Source: an uncultured Cohaesibacter sp. (lineage in GTDB: Bacteria; Pseudomonadota; Alphaproteobacteria; Rhizobiales; Cohaesibacteraceae). Taken from it: DNA of 64,000 bases. Where the stretch lies: NCBI RefSeq assembly GCF_963666525.1, contig NZ_OY762905.1, positions 4,195,501 through 4,259,500 on the forward strand, written 5' to 3'. The position numbers were made by a program, and so were the translations under genes. Of the stretch, positions 52,032 to 60,537 are shown one piece after another (position 1 is the stretch's first letter; the number at the start of each line of letters is the position of its first letter). Below the pieces are notes generated by a model, which saw only the letters and a program-made list of their open reading frames with translations, did not search any database and was not told where the DNA came from.

Positions 52032-52130
52032 GCTTACCTACCCCCGCGTGGTCCGGGCATCAAACGCCAGAAGTCAAAACAACATCTGAAAACAATCGCA
52101 ATCAACACACCTTTCCAGAGAGGGACAGAC

Positions 52131-53159
52131 ATGAACATCATCAAGACCCTTATGGCCGCCACGGCGGCGCTCACCATCAGCTCCGCTGCGCTCGTCACCC
52201 AGGTGTCGGCCGCAGGCGACCCGGCACCGGAAATCTATGCCAAAGCCATGGCTGGCAAGCGCATCATGCTGGTGCCGATGGCCATGGGATTCGACCTTGC
52301 CCAGGGCTGGGCTGCCATCCTGAAGCGCGAAGTCGACGCCTTTGGCGGCATCTTTGAAACCCGCGACCCCAACTGGAGCGTTGAAGCCGGTGCACAGGCC
52401 ATCACCGAGGCCATTGCCTCCGAGAACAAGCCGGACGTGCTGATCATCATGTCACCTGACATGAACTCCTATTCCAAGCTCATGAAGCGTGCCCAGAAGG
52501 CTGGCATCTATGTGATCCTCGTGGACAATCCGGCCAATTTCAAGGCCGATGCCTATGTCGGCAGCGACTGGACACAGCTGGGTCGTCTCGAAGCCGAAGC
52601 CGTCGTCAAGGGCTGCGGTCCGGATTCCTCCAAGAAGATCGGTCTGGTGCAGGGCGATCAGGTCAACGCAACCAGCCTCTTCCAGTATGAAGGCATCATG
52701 GAAGTGCTTGCCAAATATCCCGAGTTTGAAGTGGTTGCCAAGCCGGACTCCAACTGGGACGCTACCACCTCGCGTAACGTGACCACCACAATGCTGCAGC
52801 AGAATCCGGAAATCTGCGGTGTCATCGACTTCTGGGATGGCGATGCCTCGGGTGCCGCTGCGGCCATTCGCGAAGCTGGAAAGCAGGATAGCGTCTTCCT
52901 CGTCACCACCGGTGGCGGCGAGAAGGCTGCCGATTGTGACCTGATTGCCGATGGCACCTACGGTGCCGTGGTCATGACCGATCTTGCCCAGGAAACCCAC
53001 AACATGGTGGCGATCATCAAGTATCTGCTCCAGAGCGGCCAGCCGGCAGGTACCGCAGCGCCATATATCTATACGCTGCTGAAGGCTACCACCAAGGAAA
53101 ACATGAAGCCTGACAGCTGCTGGGATCTTTCGGCTCTTCAGGCCGAAGCCGGACAATAA
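52131..53159 (+). CDS. Periplasmic binding protein type 1 (ribose-type ABC receptor)
   Basis: The 342-residue precursor has a Sec signal peptide ending near VSA (about 27) followed by a two-lobe type I binding fold. Blocks include KPDVLIIMSPDMNSYSKLMK, AGIYVILVDNP, KIGLVQGDQVNATSLFQYEG and VIDFWDGDASGAAAAIREAG. The last replaces the NDxMAxGA segment common in sugar receptors, so the ligand may not be a simple sugar. Two Cys in the mature protein (about 163 and 225) and a third pair near the C-terminus could form disulfides. A hairpin follows its stop, probably to boost its message over the other subunits. AGAGAGG precedes ATG 52131. Confidence 0.88.
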   Translation: MNIIKTLMAATAALTISSAALVTQVSAAGDPAPEIYAKAMAGKRIMLVPMAMGFDLAQGWAAILKREVDAFGGIFETRDPNWSVEAGAQAITEAIASENKPDVLIIMSPDMNSYSKLMKRAQKAGIYVILVDNPANFKADAYVGSDWTQLGRLEAEAVVKGCGPDSSKKIGLVQGDQVNATSLFQYEGIMEVLAKYPEFEVVAKPDSNWDATTSRNVTTTMLQQNPEICGVIDFWDGDASGAAAAIREAGKQDSVFLVTTGGGEKAADCDLIADGTYGAVVMTDLAQETHNMVAIIKYLLQSGQPAGTAAPYIYTLLKATTKENMKPDSCWDLSALQAEAGQ

Positions 53160-53169
53160 TGTCATGCGG

Positions 53170-53192
53170 GCAGGGGCCCTTGTGGCCTCTGC
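53170..53192 (+). promoter_or_regulatory. Intercistronic hairpin after the receptor gene
   Basis: GCAGGGGCC and GGCCTCTGC form a nine-pair stem (one G-T) around five bases, 10 bases after the receptor stop. Only CTTTC follows, so it is more likely an RNA-stabilising or partial-termination element than a full terminator. The same device occurs after tctC. Confidence 0.6.
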
Positions 53193-53358
53193 CTTTCATT
53201 CGCCGGTTCCGGACAGATCGCCTGCCCGAAACCCCACTGATCTGAAGGCCGGATGTTCGGTCTCTCTGTGTCGGTGTCGATGAAATTCATTTCCCAATCC
53301 GTCCCTTTCGGAACCCTCCCTCCGTGACGGATGGCTCAAGTCGTCGGAAATTTGATAG

Positions 53359-55482
53359 ATGGCCTTTCGTGAAAAACTGCAAGCATGGCGCTACAATGCC
53401 ATTCCCGATCACCTCATCGGGGAGATTCTGACCAAGAGATGGACGGATAACGCCATTCCCTTTCTTGCCCTGGTGATCACAGTGGCTGCCTTCGGATCGG
53501 CGATTCCGGGCTTCTTCAAACCCTATTCCTTGCAGGAGTCGACGCGCCAGCTCGGTGAATTCTCGCTTGTCGTGACCGGGCTTACGGTTGTCATGCTGGG
53601 GGGTGGTATCGACCTGTCGGTCGGCTCCATCTTTGCGCTTGCGACCTTTGCGTCGGTTGCCACCTTCTTCATATTCGAAGCCCCGGTCTGGGTCTGCCTG
53701 CTGGCGGCCATCGCTACCGGCGTCGCTTGCGGTGCGATCAATGGCTATCTCATCGGGTTCCTGCGTCTGCGCGCCTTCCTGACCACGCTCGTGACCTTCA
53801 TCATCGGACGGGCGCTGTTCGACATTCTGGTCGTGCAATATGGCGCTGCGACCCAGATGTCCTTTGCCTCCTCGGACCTTTGGGACTTCATCGGCGACGG
53901 TACGCTGTTTGGCTTCTCGATGCCGGTTCTGACCGCCATCGTGTTCGCGCTGATCACCCACATCGCCCTCACGCGCTCCCGTCCGGGCTGGCATGTGCAG
54001 GCGGTCGGCGGATCGCGCCGCTCTGCGCACAATGCCGGTATCCGGGTGCGGCGCATCGTCTTCATGACCTACATTTTTTCCGGCTTCTGTGCCGGAGTAT
54101 CCGGCTTCCTGATGGCAACACGCCTGTCAAGCGCAGGACCCGGCACCGGCAACGGGCTGGAAATCCTTGCGCTGACGGCTGCGGTGGTCGGTGGCAACTC
54201 TCTTGGCGGTGGGCGTGGCTCGGTGGCCAAGGGCATCATGGGGGCGGTCATCGTTCTGGTGATGACCAACGGCCTCATCCGCCTCGGTTTCGGTACTGGC
54301 ACCAACCAGATGGTACTCGGCATCATGCTGGCCTTCGCGGTGACCATCGATATCCGCTGGCTGAAGAACCGCCACAAGGTTCTCAACGAAATCTATGTCG
54401 CGCCGGTCTACCTCAAGATGGGCAAGGCCGAATCCGCAGAGCCGGGGTCTGGTTCCGCCTATGCCCTCAACAACAAGCTGTCCTCGGCCCAGCATATCGG
54501 CCTTGGCGAGCTGGAAGGGCCGGAAGACGTCATTCTCGACCGCAACGACAACCTCTATTGCGGCACGCGTCACGGCGAGATCGTCCGTTTCTTTGCTCCG
54601 GACTACAAGCGCTCGGAAGTCTTCGCCCATGTAGGCGGCTTCCCGCTCGGGCTGGCCTTTGACAAGGATGAAAACCTCATCTCCTGCGTCGGTGCCATGG
54701 GGCTCTACAAGATTTCACCGGATCGCGAGGTTACGCGGCTTTCAGCCGAGACCAGACGTTCACTGACCTCCATCGTCGATGACGCCCGTATGCGCGATCC
54801 CAACGACCTCGACATCGCACCGGATGGCAAGATCTATTTCACCGACAGTACCAAGCGTTACGATGCCCATGAATGGATGCTCGATTCCATCGAAAACCGT
54901 GGCACCGGTCGCCTGCTGGTCTATGATCCCAAGGATGGCTCCACCAAGACCCTGCTCGACGGCTATCGTTACACCAACGGTGTCTGCATCGCCCATGACG
55001 GTCAGTCTCTGTATTTCGCAGAGAGCTGGAGAAGCCGCATTCATCGCTACTGGATCGCCGGTCCCAAGGCGGGCACCGTGGAATGCGTCATCAAGGACAT
55101 GCCGGGCTACACTGACAACATCAACCGTGCTTCCGACGGCACCTACTGGATGGCCTGGCTTGGCATGCGCACTCCAAGCTTTGACTTGTCCCTGCGTCAT
55201 CCGGACATGCGCAAGCGTATGACCCGCCGACTGCCACAGGACGACTGGCTGTTCCCGAACATCAACACCGGCGGCATCGTCAAATTCGATGACAGTGGCA
55301 AGATCATCCAGACCATGGGCGATCTTACCGGTCAGAATCACCCGATGGTGACCTCGATGCGCGAGCACAAGGGCAAACTCTTCATCGGCGGCATCCTGAA
55401 CAACCGCATCGGTCTGTTTGACATCGAAGGTGCCGACCCGACATGGACCGGCATGACGTCCTATTGGGGAGAAAAAGCATGA
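53359..55482 (+). CDS. ABC permease fused to a strictosidine-synthase-like beta-propeller
   Basis: The 707-residue protein joins an RbsC-type permease (about 1-345, with GGGIDLSVGSIFALA and the coupling loop SAHNAGIRVRRIVFMTYI) through a linker to a six-bladed propeller (about 373-700). The propeller has the strictosidine-synthase-like/APMAP pattern: DPNDLDIAPDGKIYFTDS, GRLLVYDP, TNGVCIAHDG, SRIHRYWIAGPKAGT and MPGYTDNINRASDGTYW. Such propellers include calcium-dependent lactonases and arylesterases. The reading frame is continuous, and the stop overlaps the next start, so the fusion is real. RbsC C-termini are cytoplasmic, so the propeller should face the cytoplasm at the channel exit. Substrate channelling on entry is inference. 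Confidence 0.88.
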   Translation: MAFREKLQAWRYNAIPDHLIGEILTKRWTDNAIPFLALVITVAAFGSAIPGFFKPYSLQESTRQLGEFSLVVTGLTVVMLGGGIDLSVGSIFALATFASVATFFIFEAPVWVCLLAAIATGVACGAINGYLIGFLRLRAFLTTLVTFIIGRALFDILVVQYGAATQMSFASSDLWDFIGDGTLFGFSMPVLTAIVFALITHIALTRSRPGWHVQAVGGSRRSAHNAGIRVRRIVFMTYIFSGFCAGVSGFLMATRLSSAGPGTGNGLEILALTAAVVGGNSLGGGRGSVAKGIMGAVIVLVMTNGLIRLGFGTGTNQMVLGIMLAFAVTIDIRWLKNRHKVLNEIYVAPVYLKMGKAESAEPGSGSAYALNNKLSSAQHIGLGELEGPEDVILDRNDNLYCGTRHGEIVRFFAPDYKRSEVFAHVGGFPLGLAFDKDENLISCVGAMGLYKISPDREVTRLSAETRRSLTSIVDDARMRDPNDLDIAPDGKIYFTDSTKRYDAHEWMLDSIENRGTGRLLVYDPKDGSTKTLLDGYRYTNGVCIAHDGQSLYFAESWRSRIHRYWIAGPKAGTVECVIKDMPGYTDNINRASDGTYWMAWLGMRTPSFDLSLRHPDMRKRMTRRLPQDDWLFPNINTGGIVKFDDSGKIIQTMGDLTGQNHPMVTSMREHKGKLFIGGILNNRIGLFDIEGADPTWTGMTSYWGEKA

Positions 55483-56534
55483 TCCTCGATCCCATCCTCG
55501 ACATTTTCCGTGGCAAGGCGGTGACCATTCCGCCCATGGATGGCGCCTTCCGCCCCAACACGGTGCTCGATGAAGCCGATATCCTTACCCATCTGTCCGA
55601 GCCGGACAATCTGGCCATCTTCAAGGACGAGCTGATTGCCACTTCCGGTAATGCGATTTATGTCGTCAACAAGGGGGCCGAGCCGAAACTGCTGCGCGCT
55701 TTCGAATCGCCAATCACGGCCCTTGCCGTTTCGACCGATGACAAACTCGCGGTTGCTCTGGAAACCGGACAGCTGTTTGTCGACGGTGAACCCGTTCGTC
55801 TGCTGGAGGAAATCAAGGCGATCACGGCGCTGGCCTATTCCTACGACGGCTCCCTGTGGCTGGCCAATGGCTCATCCGAACATGCCTGCTCGGACTGGGC
55901 GGCCGACCTGATGAGCAAGAAGGCCTGCGGGTCCATCTGGGTGCGGCATTCGCCAAAGGAGGCCTTTGAGAAGGTTGCCGGAGGGCTGGCCTATCCCTAT
56001 GGCCTCTGTCCGCTGAGCGGAGGGCGCGTGGCTTTCTCGGAAAGCTGGCGTCACAGGGTGATGATCATGGACGCGGAGAAGAACATTTCCGTGCTGATCG
56101 ACCAGATTCCGGGCTATCCCGCCCGCATTATGCCAACAGCCGAGGGCGGTGCCATCCTGTCGGTGTTCGCGCCGCGCAACCGGCTTGTTGAGCTGGTGCT
56201 GCAGGAAAAGCACTATCGCCACGACATGATGGAAAGCGTGCCGCGTGAATACTGGATTGCTCCGGCGCTCTATTCCAACCGCAGTTTCCTTGAGCCGCTG
56301 CAGTGTGGTGGCATCCGCACCATGGGCGTCTACAAGGCATGGGCTCCGGCCCGTTCCTACGGCATGGTGGTGCGGCTCGGCAAGACCATGAACCCGCTCA
56401 CCAGCATGCACAGCCGAGCCAACGGCAACCGCCACGGCGTCTGCTGTGCCATCGAACATGATGGCCAGATCATTGTGGCCTCCAAGGGTGGGGATGTCCT
56501 GCTCGACATCGCAGATTTCAAGGTGGAGGGCTAA
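55479..56534 (+). CDS. Stand-alone strictosidine-synthase-like/SMP-30-like beta-propeller
   Basis: The 351-residue protein looks like a second six-bladed propeller related to the C-terminal half of the preceding fusion. Blade motifs include GGLAYPYGLCPLSGGRVAFS, SWRHRVMIMD and IPGYPARIMPTAEGGAILSV, and the C-terminus reads EHDGQIIVASKGGDVLLDI. There is no signal peptide, so it is cytoplasmic. ATG 55479 lies inside the previous stop (ATGA). The match to known lactonases is weaker than in the fusion protein, and I cannot identify metal ligands with confidence. It may be a degenerate paired subunit or an enzyme with a different substrate. The ATPase gene follows after four bases. Confidence 0.75.
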   Translation: MILDPILDIFRGKAVTIPPMDGAFRPNTVLDEADILTHLSEPDNLAIFKDELIATSGNAIYVVNKGAEPKLLRAFESPITALAVSTDDKLAVALETGQLFVDGEPVRLLEEIKAITALAYSYDGSLWLANGSSEHACSDWAADLMSKKACGSIWVRHSPKEAFEKVAGGLAYPYGLCPLSGGRVAFSESWRHRVMIMDAEKNISVLIDQIPGYPARIMPTAEGGAILSVFAPRNRLVELVLQEKHYRHDMMESVPREYWIAPALYSNRSFLEPLQCGGIRTMGVYKAWAPARSYGMVVRLGKTMNPLTSMHSRANGNRHGVCCAIEHDGQIIVASKGGDVLLDIADFKVEG

Positions 56535-56538
56535 GGAC

Positions 56539-58035
56539 ATGGATCCCATCATTCGCATGGAAAAGATCACCAAGGCCTACCGTGGCGTGCCTGCCATCAA
56601 GGACGTGGATTTCGAACTGCACAAGGGCGAGGTCCATGCGCTGCTTGGCGAAAATGGTGCGGGCAAATCGACCCTTACCAAAATGATGGCCGGTGTTGTC
56701 GAACCGACCGCAGGCAAGATGTTCCATCACGGCAAGGAAACGGTCTTTACCAACCCGAACGAGGCGCTGGAAGCCGGGATCGCCATGGTGTTTCAGGAGA
56801 CCAGTCTGGTGCCATCGATGACCGTGGCGCAGAACCTTTATCTGGGCTCGGAGAATTTCCTCAACCGACTGCGCGGCACCTTCATTTCCGCCCAGCAGTT
56901 CCTGCAGTCGCTGAACTTCTCTGTCGACCCCACAGCACTGGTGGCAACCCTCGGGGCGGCCAAGCGGCAGATGGTTGAAATCGCCCGTGCGGTGCATCAC
57001 AAGGCCGAAGTGATCATCTTCGACGAGCCGACGGCAACCCTGACGCCGGAAGAGAAACGCCATTTCTTCGCGCTCATTGAACGCCTCAAGAAGAGTGGCG
57101 TGTCGATCATCTTTATCAGCCACGCGCTCGAAGAGGCGCTGCAGATTTCCGACCGTATCACCATCCTGCGTGATGGCGAGCTGGTGGCCAGCGACAGGAC
57201 GGAGACCTTCACCCGCGAGTCAATCATTGCCGCCATGGTCGGCAGGACCCTCTCTGGCGAGCTCTACCGTGACCGTGGCGAAAGCGGCGTGCGCAAGGCT
57301 GGCAAGAAGGTGTTGTCCGTGCAGGACATCTCCATGGGAGCCATGGTCCGCAACAACTCCTTTTCGATCTTTGCAGGCCAGATCACCGGCGTCTTCGGGT
57401 TGATCGGCTCGGGCCGCACCGAGACCTTCAAGATCGTTTCCGGCATCTACAAGCGCGACTTCCTGCGTGGCGGCACCATCGTGCTCAACGAAAAGCCGAC
57501 CCGTTACTATGTGCCGCGCGAAGCGGTCAATGACGGCATCGTCTATGTGACCGAGGACCGCAAGAGCGAGGGCTTTTTCGAGACCATGTCGATTGCCGAG
57601 AATATCTACGCAGGACTGATCGCTGCCGGACACGACAAGGCATGGTATGTCAGCCACAAGGAGATGAAGGACGTCGCCGCCGACTGGTCGGGAAAACTCA
57701 ACGTCCGCGCCATCAACGACAATGCTCGCGTGGTCGAATTGTCCGGGGGCAACCAGCAGAAGGTGGTTATCGGCAAGGGCCTCGTGCAGCAGCCGAAACT
57801 GGTCATCTTCGATGAACCGACTCGCGGTGTAGACGTCGGCGCGATTGCCGAAATTCACCAGATCATCAACGATCTGGCCGATCAGGGTCTGGCCGTGGTG
57901 GTGATTTCGTCCTACCTGCCGGAGATCATGAACCTTTCTGATCGCATCCTGGTCTGCCGACAGGGGCGCATCGTGGAGGAATTCTCGCCCTCAGAGGCAA
58001 CAGAAGAGAAAATCATGTATGCGGCGGTCCATTGA
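56539..58035 (+). CDS. Ribose-type ABC transporter ATPase with two nucleotide domains
   Basis: The 498-residue protein has the RbsA/XylG layout of two fused nucleotide-binding domains. The first has Walker A LGENGAGKST and Walker B VIIFDEPTATLTPEEK, with its signature replaced by LGAAKRQMVEIARAV. The second has the usual degenerate Walker A GLIGSGRTE and a good signature LSGGNQQKVVIGKGL with IFDEPTRGVDVGA. It energises the two permeases upstream. GGAGGG precedes ATG 56539; a longer frame starting inside the previous gene is not credible. Its position after the propeller gene, not beside the permeases, shows the propeller genes are an integral part of the operon. Confidence 0.94.
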   Translation: MDPIIRMEKITKAYRGVPAIKDVDFELHKGEVHALLGENGAGKSTLTKMMAGVVEPTAGKMFHHGKETVFTNPNEALEAGIAMVFQETSLVPSMTVAQNLYLGSENFLNRLRGTFISAQQFLQSLNFSVDPTALVATLGAAKRQMVEIARAVHHKAEVIIFDEPTATLTPEEKRHFFALIERLKKSGVSIIFISHALEEALQISDRITILRDGELVASDRTETFTRESIIAAMVGRTLSGELYRDRGESGVRKAGKKVLSVQDISMGAMVRNNSFSIFAGQITGVFGLIGSGRTETFKIVSGIYKRDFLRGGTIVLNEKPTRYYVPREAVNDGIVYVTEDRKSEGFFETMSIAENIYAGLIAAGHDKAWYVSHKEMKDVAADWSGKLNVRAINDNARVVELSGGNQQKVVIGKGLVQQPKLVIFDEPTRGVDVGAIAEIHQIINDLADQGLAVVVISSYLPEIMNLSDRILVCRQGRIVEEFSPSEATEEKIMYAAVH

Positions 58036-58068
58036 CGGGCTTGCCGGACTTAATCAAGGAGTATGACA

Positions 58069-58923
58069 ATGGCTGCCAAGCGCGCAATGTGGACCTACTA
58101 CAAGGGTGAGTGGCATGAGGGTGATGTGCGCATTCTGGGCGCCGCGTCACACGGTACGTGGATCGGATCTCTGGTGTTTGACGGGGCGCGCCTGTTCGAG
58201 GGCGTCTCTCCGGACCTCGATCTGCACTGCCAGCGTGTCAACCGCTCGGCGGAAGCCCTGATGCTGAAGCCGACCCTCACCGGCGAGGAAATCGAAGCGC
58301 TCGCGATGGAGGGGATCAAGAAATTCGCTCCCAATACCGACGTCTACATCCGACCGATGTATTGGGCAGAGGAGGGGGATGTCGGCCTGCTGCCGCCGCT
58401 CGCATCGTCGACCGACTTCGCGCTCTGCCTTGAGGAAATCCCGATGGTTGAACCAACCGGTTTTTCCATCACCACAACCCAGTATCGCCGTCCGACCATT
58501 GCGGTTGCGCCAACCAATGCCAAGGCCGCCTGCCTCTATGCCAACAATGCCCGCATGGTGCGCGAGGCCCAGTTGAAGGGGTTCGACAATGCACTGGTGA
58601 CCGATTGTGCCGGCAATGTCGCAGAGCTTGCCACCGCCAACGTCTTCATGGTTCGCGGCGGGGAGGTCTTCACCTCAATCCCGAACGGCACTTTCCTTGC
58701 AGGCATCACCCGCAAGCGCGTGCTTGGACTGCTGCGCGGCGCTGGCTACACCGTCCACGAAATGACCCTGACGGTTCAGGACTTCATGGAAGCGGACGAA
58801 ATCTTTTCTACCGGCAACATCTCCAAGGTGATTCCGGTATCTCGCATAGAAGACCGGGAACTCGCATACGGGCCTATCACCAGGAAGGCCCGCTCTCTGT
58901 ACATGGAATGGGCACACGCCTAG
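58069..58923 (+). CDS. Class IV aminotransferase, branched-chain aminotransferase-like
   Basis: The 284-residue protein is a fold-type IV PLP enzyme. Lys152 in TNAKAACLYANNARM is the likely Schiff-base Lys, and GNVAELATANVFMV plus FLAGITRKRVL are the cofactor-binding blocks of IlvE-like proteins. Members transfer amino groups between branched-chain amino acids, D-amino acids or (R)-amines and keto acids. Here it lies in an importer operon, far from amino-acid biosynthesis genes, so a catabolic role on the imported compound is more likely than leucine, isoleucine or valine synthesis. ATG 58069 is chosen for its distance from AAGGAG; ATG 58063 is an alternative. The AhpD-like gene starts 12 bases later. 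Confidence 0.85.
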   Translation: MAAKRAMWTYYKGEWHEGDVRILGAASHGTWIGSLVFDGARLFEGVSPDLDLHCQRVNRSAEALMLKPTLTGEEIEALAMEGIKKFAPNTDVYIRPMYWAEEGDVGLLPPLASSTDFALCLEEIPMVEPTGFSITTTQYRRPTIAVAPTNAKAACLYANNARMVREAQLKGFDNALVTDCAGNVAELATANVFMVRGGEVFTSIPNGTFLAGITRKRVLGLLRGAGYTVHEMTLTVQDFMEADEIFSTGNISKVIPVSRIEDRELAYGPITRKARSLYMEWAHA

Positions 58924-58935
58924 GAGGAAACCAAG

Positions 58936-59343
58936 ATGGCAACTGTCAAATTGCTCACCAACGAAGAAGCCGACAAGATCCCGGCCGTAAAGGAAGTCTT
59001 TGACGAAATCCGCGACTTGCGCAAAACCGACTTCATCAACAATTTCTGGCGGGCGCTGGGCGCGGCCGATCCTGCCCTGCTGAAACGCACATGGGAAGGC
59101 CTCAAGGCTGTCATGATGACGCCGGGCAACATCGACCCGATGACCCGCGAGATGATCTATATCGCCGTATCGGCAGCCAACTCCTGCTCCTATTGCCTCC
59201 ATTCCCACACCGCTCAGGCCCGCGCCAAGGGCATGACGGACGACACCTATGCGGAGCTGTTGTCGATTGTGGGTCTGGCTGCCCAGACCAACCATCTGGT
59301 GACCGCAATGCAGGTCCCTGTCGACCCTGAATTCATGGCTTGA
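58936..59343 (+). CDS. AhpD/carboxymuconolactone decarboxylase-family protein
   Basis: The 135-residue all-helical protein has the CMD-family motif NSCSYCLHSHTAQARAKGMT with redox pair Cys84 and Cys87 and His91 in the AhpD arrangement. AhpD-type members act as alkyl hydroperoxidases, while CMD proper lacks the Cys pair; so a thiol-based peroxidase or disulfide role fits better than decarboxylation. GGAGGA precedes ATG 58936. It lies between the aminotransferase and quinone-oxidoreductase-like genes in the same operon. A role in removing peroxide or reactive products of the pathway is inference. Confidence 0.85.
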   Translation: MATVKLLTNEEADKIPAVKEVFDEIRDLRKTDFINNFWRALGAADPALLKRTWEGLKAVMMTPGNIDPMTREMIYIAVSAANSCSYCLHSHTAQARAKGMTDDTYAELLSIVGLAAQTNHLVTAMQVPVDPEFMA

Positions 59344-59420
59344 TCGCCAGCTTGACCAAATGACTTTGGCGCCGTCGCCGCTCCGGGGAGCTGGCGTCGG
59401 TGCAAAAATCGGAGAAGAAA

Positions 59421-60392
59421 ATGGATATGGCACTTGTCGCTTCCAGACCTGGCGGTCCGGAAGTCATGGAGTGGTGCGCGCTGGAAACAGGCACACCCGG
59501 CCCGAACGAGGCGCTGGTGCGCCACACCGCGATTGGCGTCAACTTTATCGATGTCTACAACCGCACGGGGCTCTACCCCTGGCCGGATAGCACAATGATC
59601 CCGGGAGCCGAGGCTGCTGGCGTGGTCGAAGCCATCGGTGAAGGGGTCGAAGGCCTCAAGGTTGGTGACAGGGTTGCCTATGTCCTCAAGTTTGGCGCCT
59701 ATCGCGAACGCCGTGTGCTTGCTGCCGACCGTCTGGTCGTGTTGCCCGATGGCGTCTCGGATGATCTTGCTGCATCTGTCATGCTGAAGGGGTTGACTGC
59801 GCAATATCTCGTCACCTCATCCTACGCAGTCAAGGCCGGGGACACAGTGCTGGTGCATGCCGCTGCTGGCGGGGTCGGGCTCATTCTGGGCCAGTGGCTG
59901 AAGGCGCTTGGTGCCCGCGCTATCGGCACGGCAGGCTCCGACGAGAAGGTGGCACTGGCGCTCAAGCATGGCTACAGCGACGTGATCAATTATCGCGAAG
60001 AGAATTTTGCCGAAAAGGTCATGGACCTGACCGGCAGGCAAGGGTGCGAAGTGGTCTACGACAGTGTCGGCAAGGATACATGGCGTGGATCGATTGCATG
60101 TCTCAAACCATTCGGAATGTTCGCAAATTTCGGCCAGTCGTCCGGCATGATCGATGATTTCAAGCTCTCAGATCTGGCCAGCGGGTCTAAGGCCGCCTGT
60201 CGTCCCGTTCTGTTCGATTATGTGGCCAAACGGGCTGATCTGGAAATGCGCGCTGCCGACCTGTTCGACCGACTCGTCAGCGGTGCGGTCAAGGCAGATG
60301 TCGTCGCATCCATGCCGCTCAAGGATGCCGCCGAGGCCCACAAGGCACTGGAAGGTCGCAAGACCACCGGCGCGACCATTCTTAAACCCTGA
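59421..60392 (+). CDS. Zinc-independent quinone oxidoreductase-like dehydrogenase (MDR superfamily)
   Basis: The 323-residue protein is a medium-chain reductase of the QOR/zeta-crystallin group. It has GVNFIDVYNRTGLYP near the N-terminus, VLVHAAAGGVGLILGQWLKALGA (start of the NADPH-binding fold, AAxGGVG motif) and GATILKP at the end. Zinc ligands of alcohol dehydrogenases are absent. Such enzymes reduce quinones or alpha,beta-unsaturated carbonyls with NADPH. GGAGAAG precedes ATG 59421. It is the last gene of the operon, followed by a strong terminator. With the aminotransferase and AhpD-like protein it suggests reduction of an enone or quinone intermediate. Confidence 0.9.
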   Translation: MDMALVASRPGGPEVMEWCALETGTPGPNEALVRHTAIGVNFIDVYNRTGLYPWPDSTMIPGAEAAGVVEAIGEGVEGLKVGDRVAYVLKFGAYRERRVLAADRLVVLPDGVSDDLAASVMLKGLTAQYLVTSSYAVKAGDTVLVHAAAGGVGLILGQWLKALGARAIGTAGSDEKVALALKHGYSDVINYREENFAEKVMDLTGRQGCEVVYDSVGKDTWRGSIACLKPFGMFANFGQSSGMIDDFKLSDLASGSKAACRPVLFDYVAKRADLEMRAADLFDRLVSGAVKADVVASMPLKDAAEAHKALEGRKTTGATILKP

Positions 60393-60459
60393 ATAATGGC
60401 CTTGCGCCTTGAAGAATCGCGCGCAAGCGCTCTTGAAAACAAGCACCGAGCAAAAGAAG

Positions 60460-60492
60460 CACCCGGAAGCGCGAGCCGCCCCGGGTGTTTTT
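60460..60492 (+). terminator. Rho-independent terminator of the importer and enzyme operon
   Basis: CACCCGG (60460-60466) pairs perfectly with CCGGGTG (60481-60487), followed by five T. It lies 68 bases after the last stop and faces the convergent amino-acid importer operon. Confidence 0.88.
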
Positions 60493-60537
60493 CGTTTGTG
60501 CCAGACTGATGCTTCAGACTGGCGAAGGAGACGGCTC

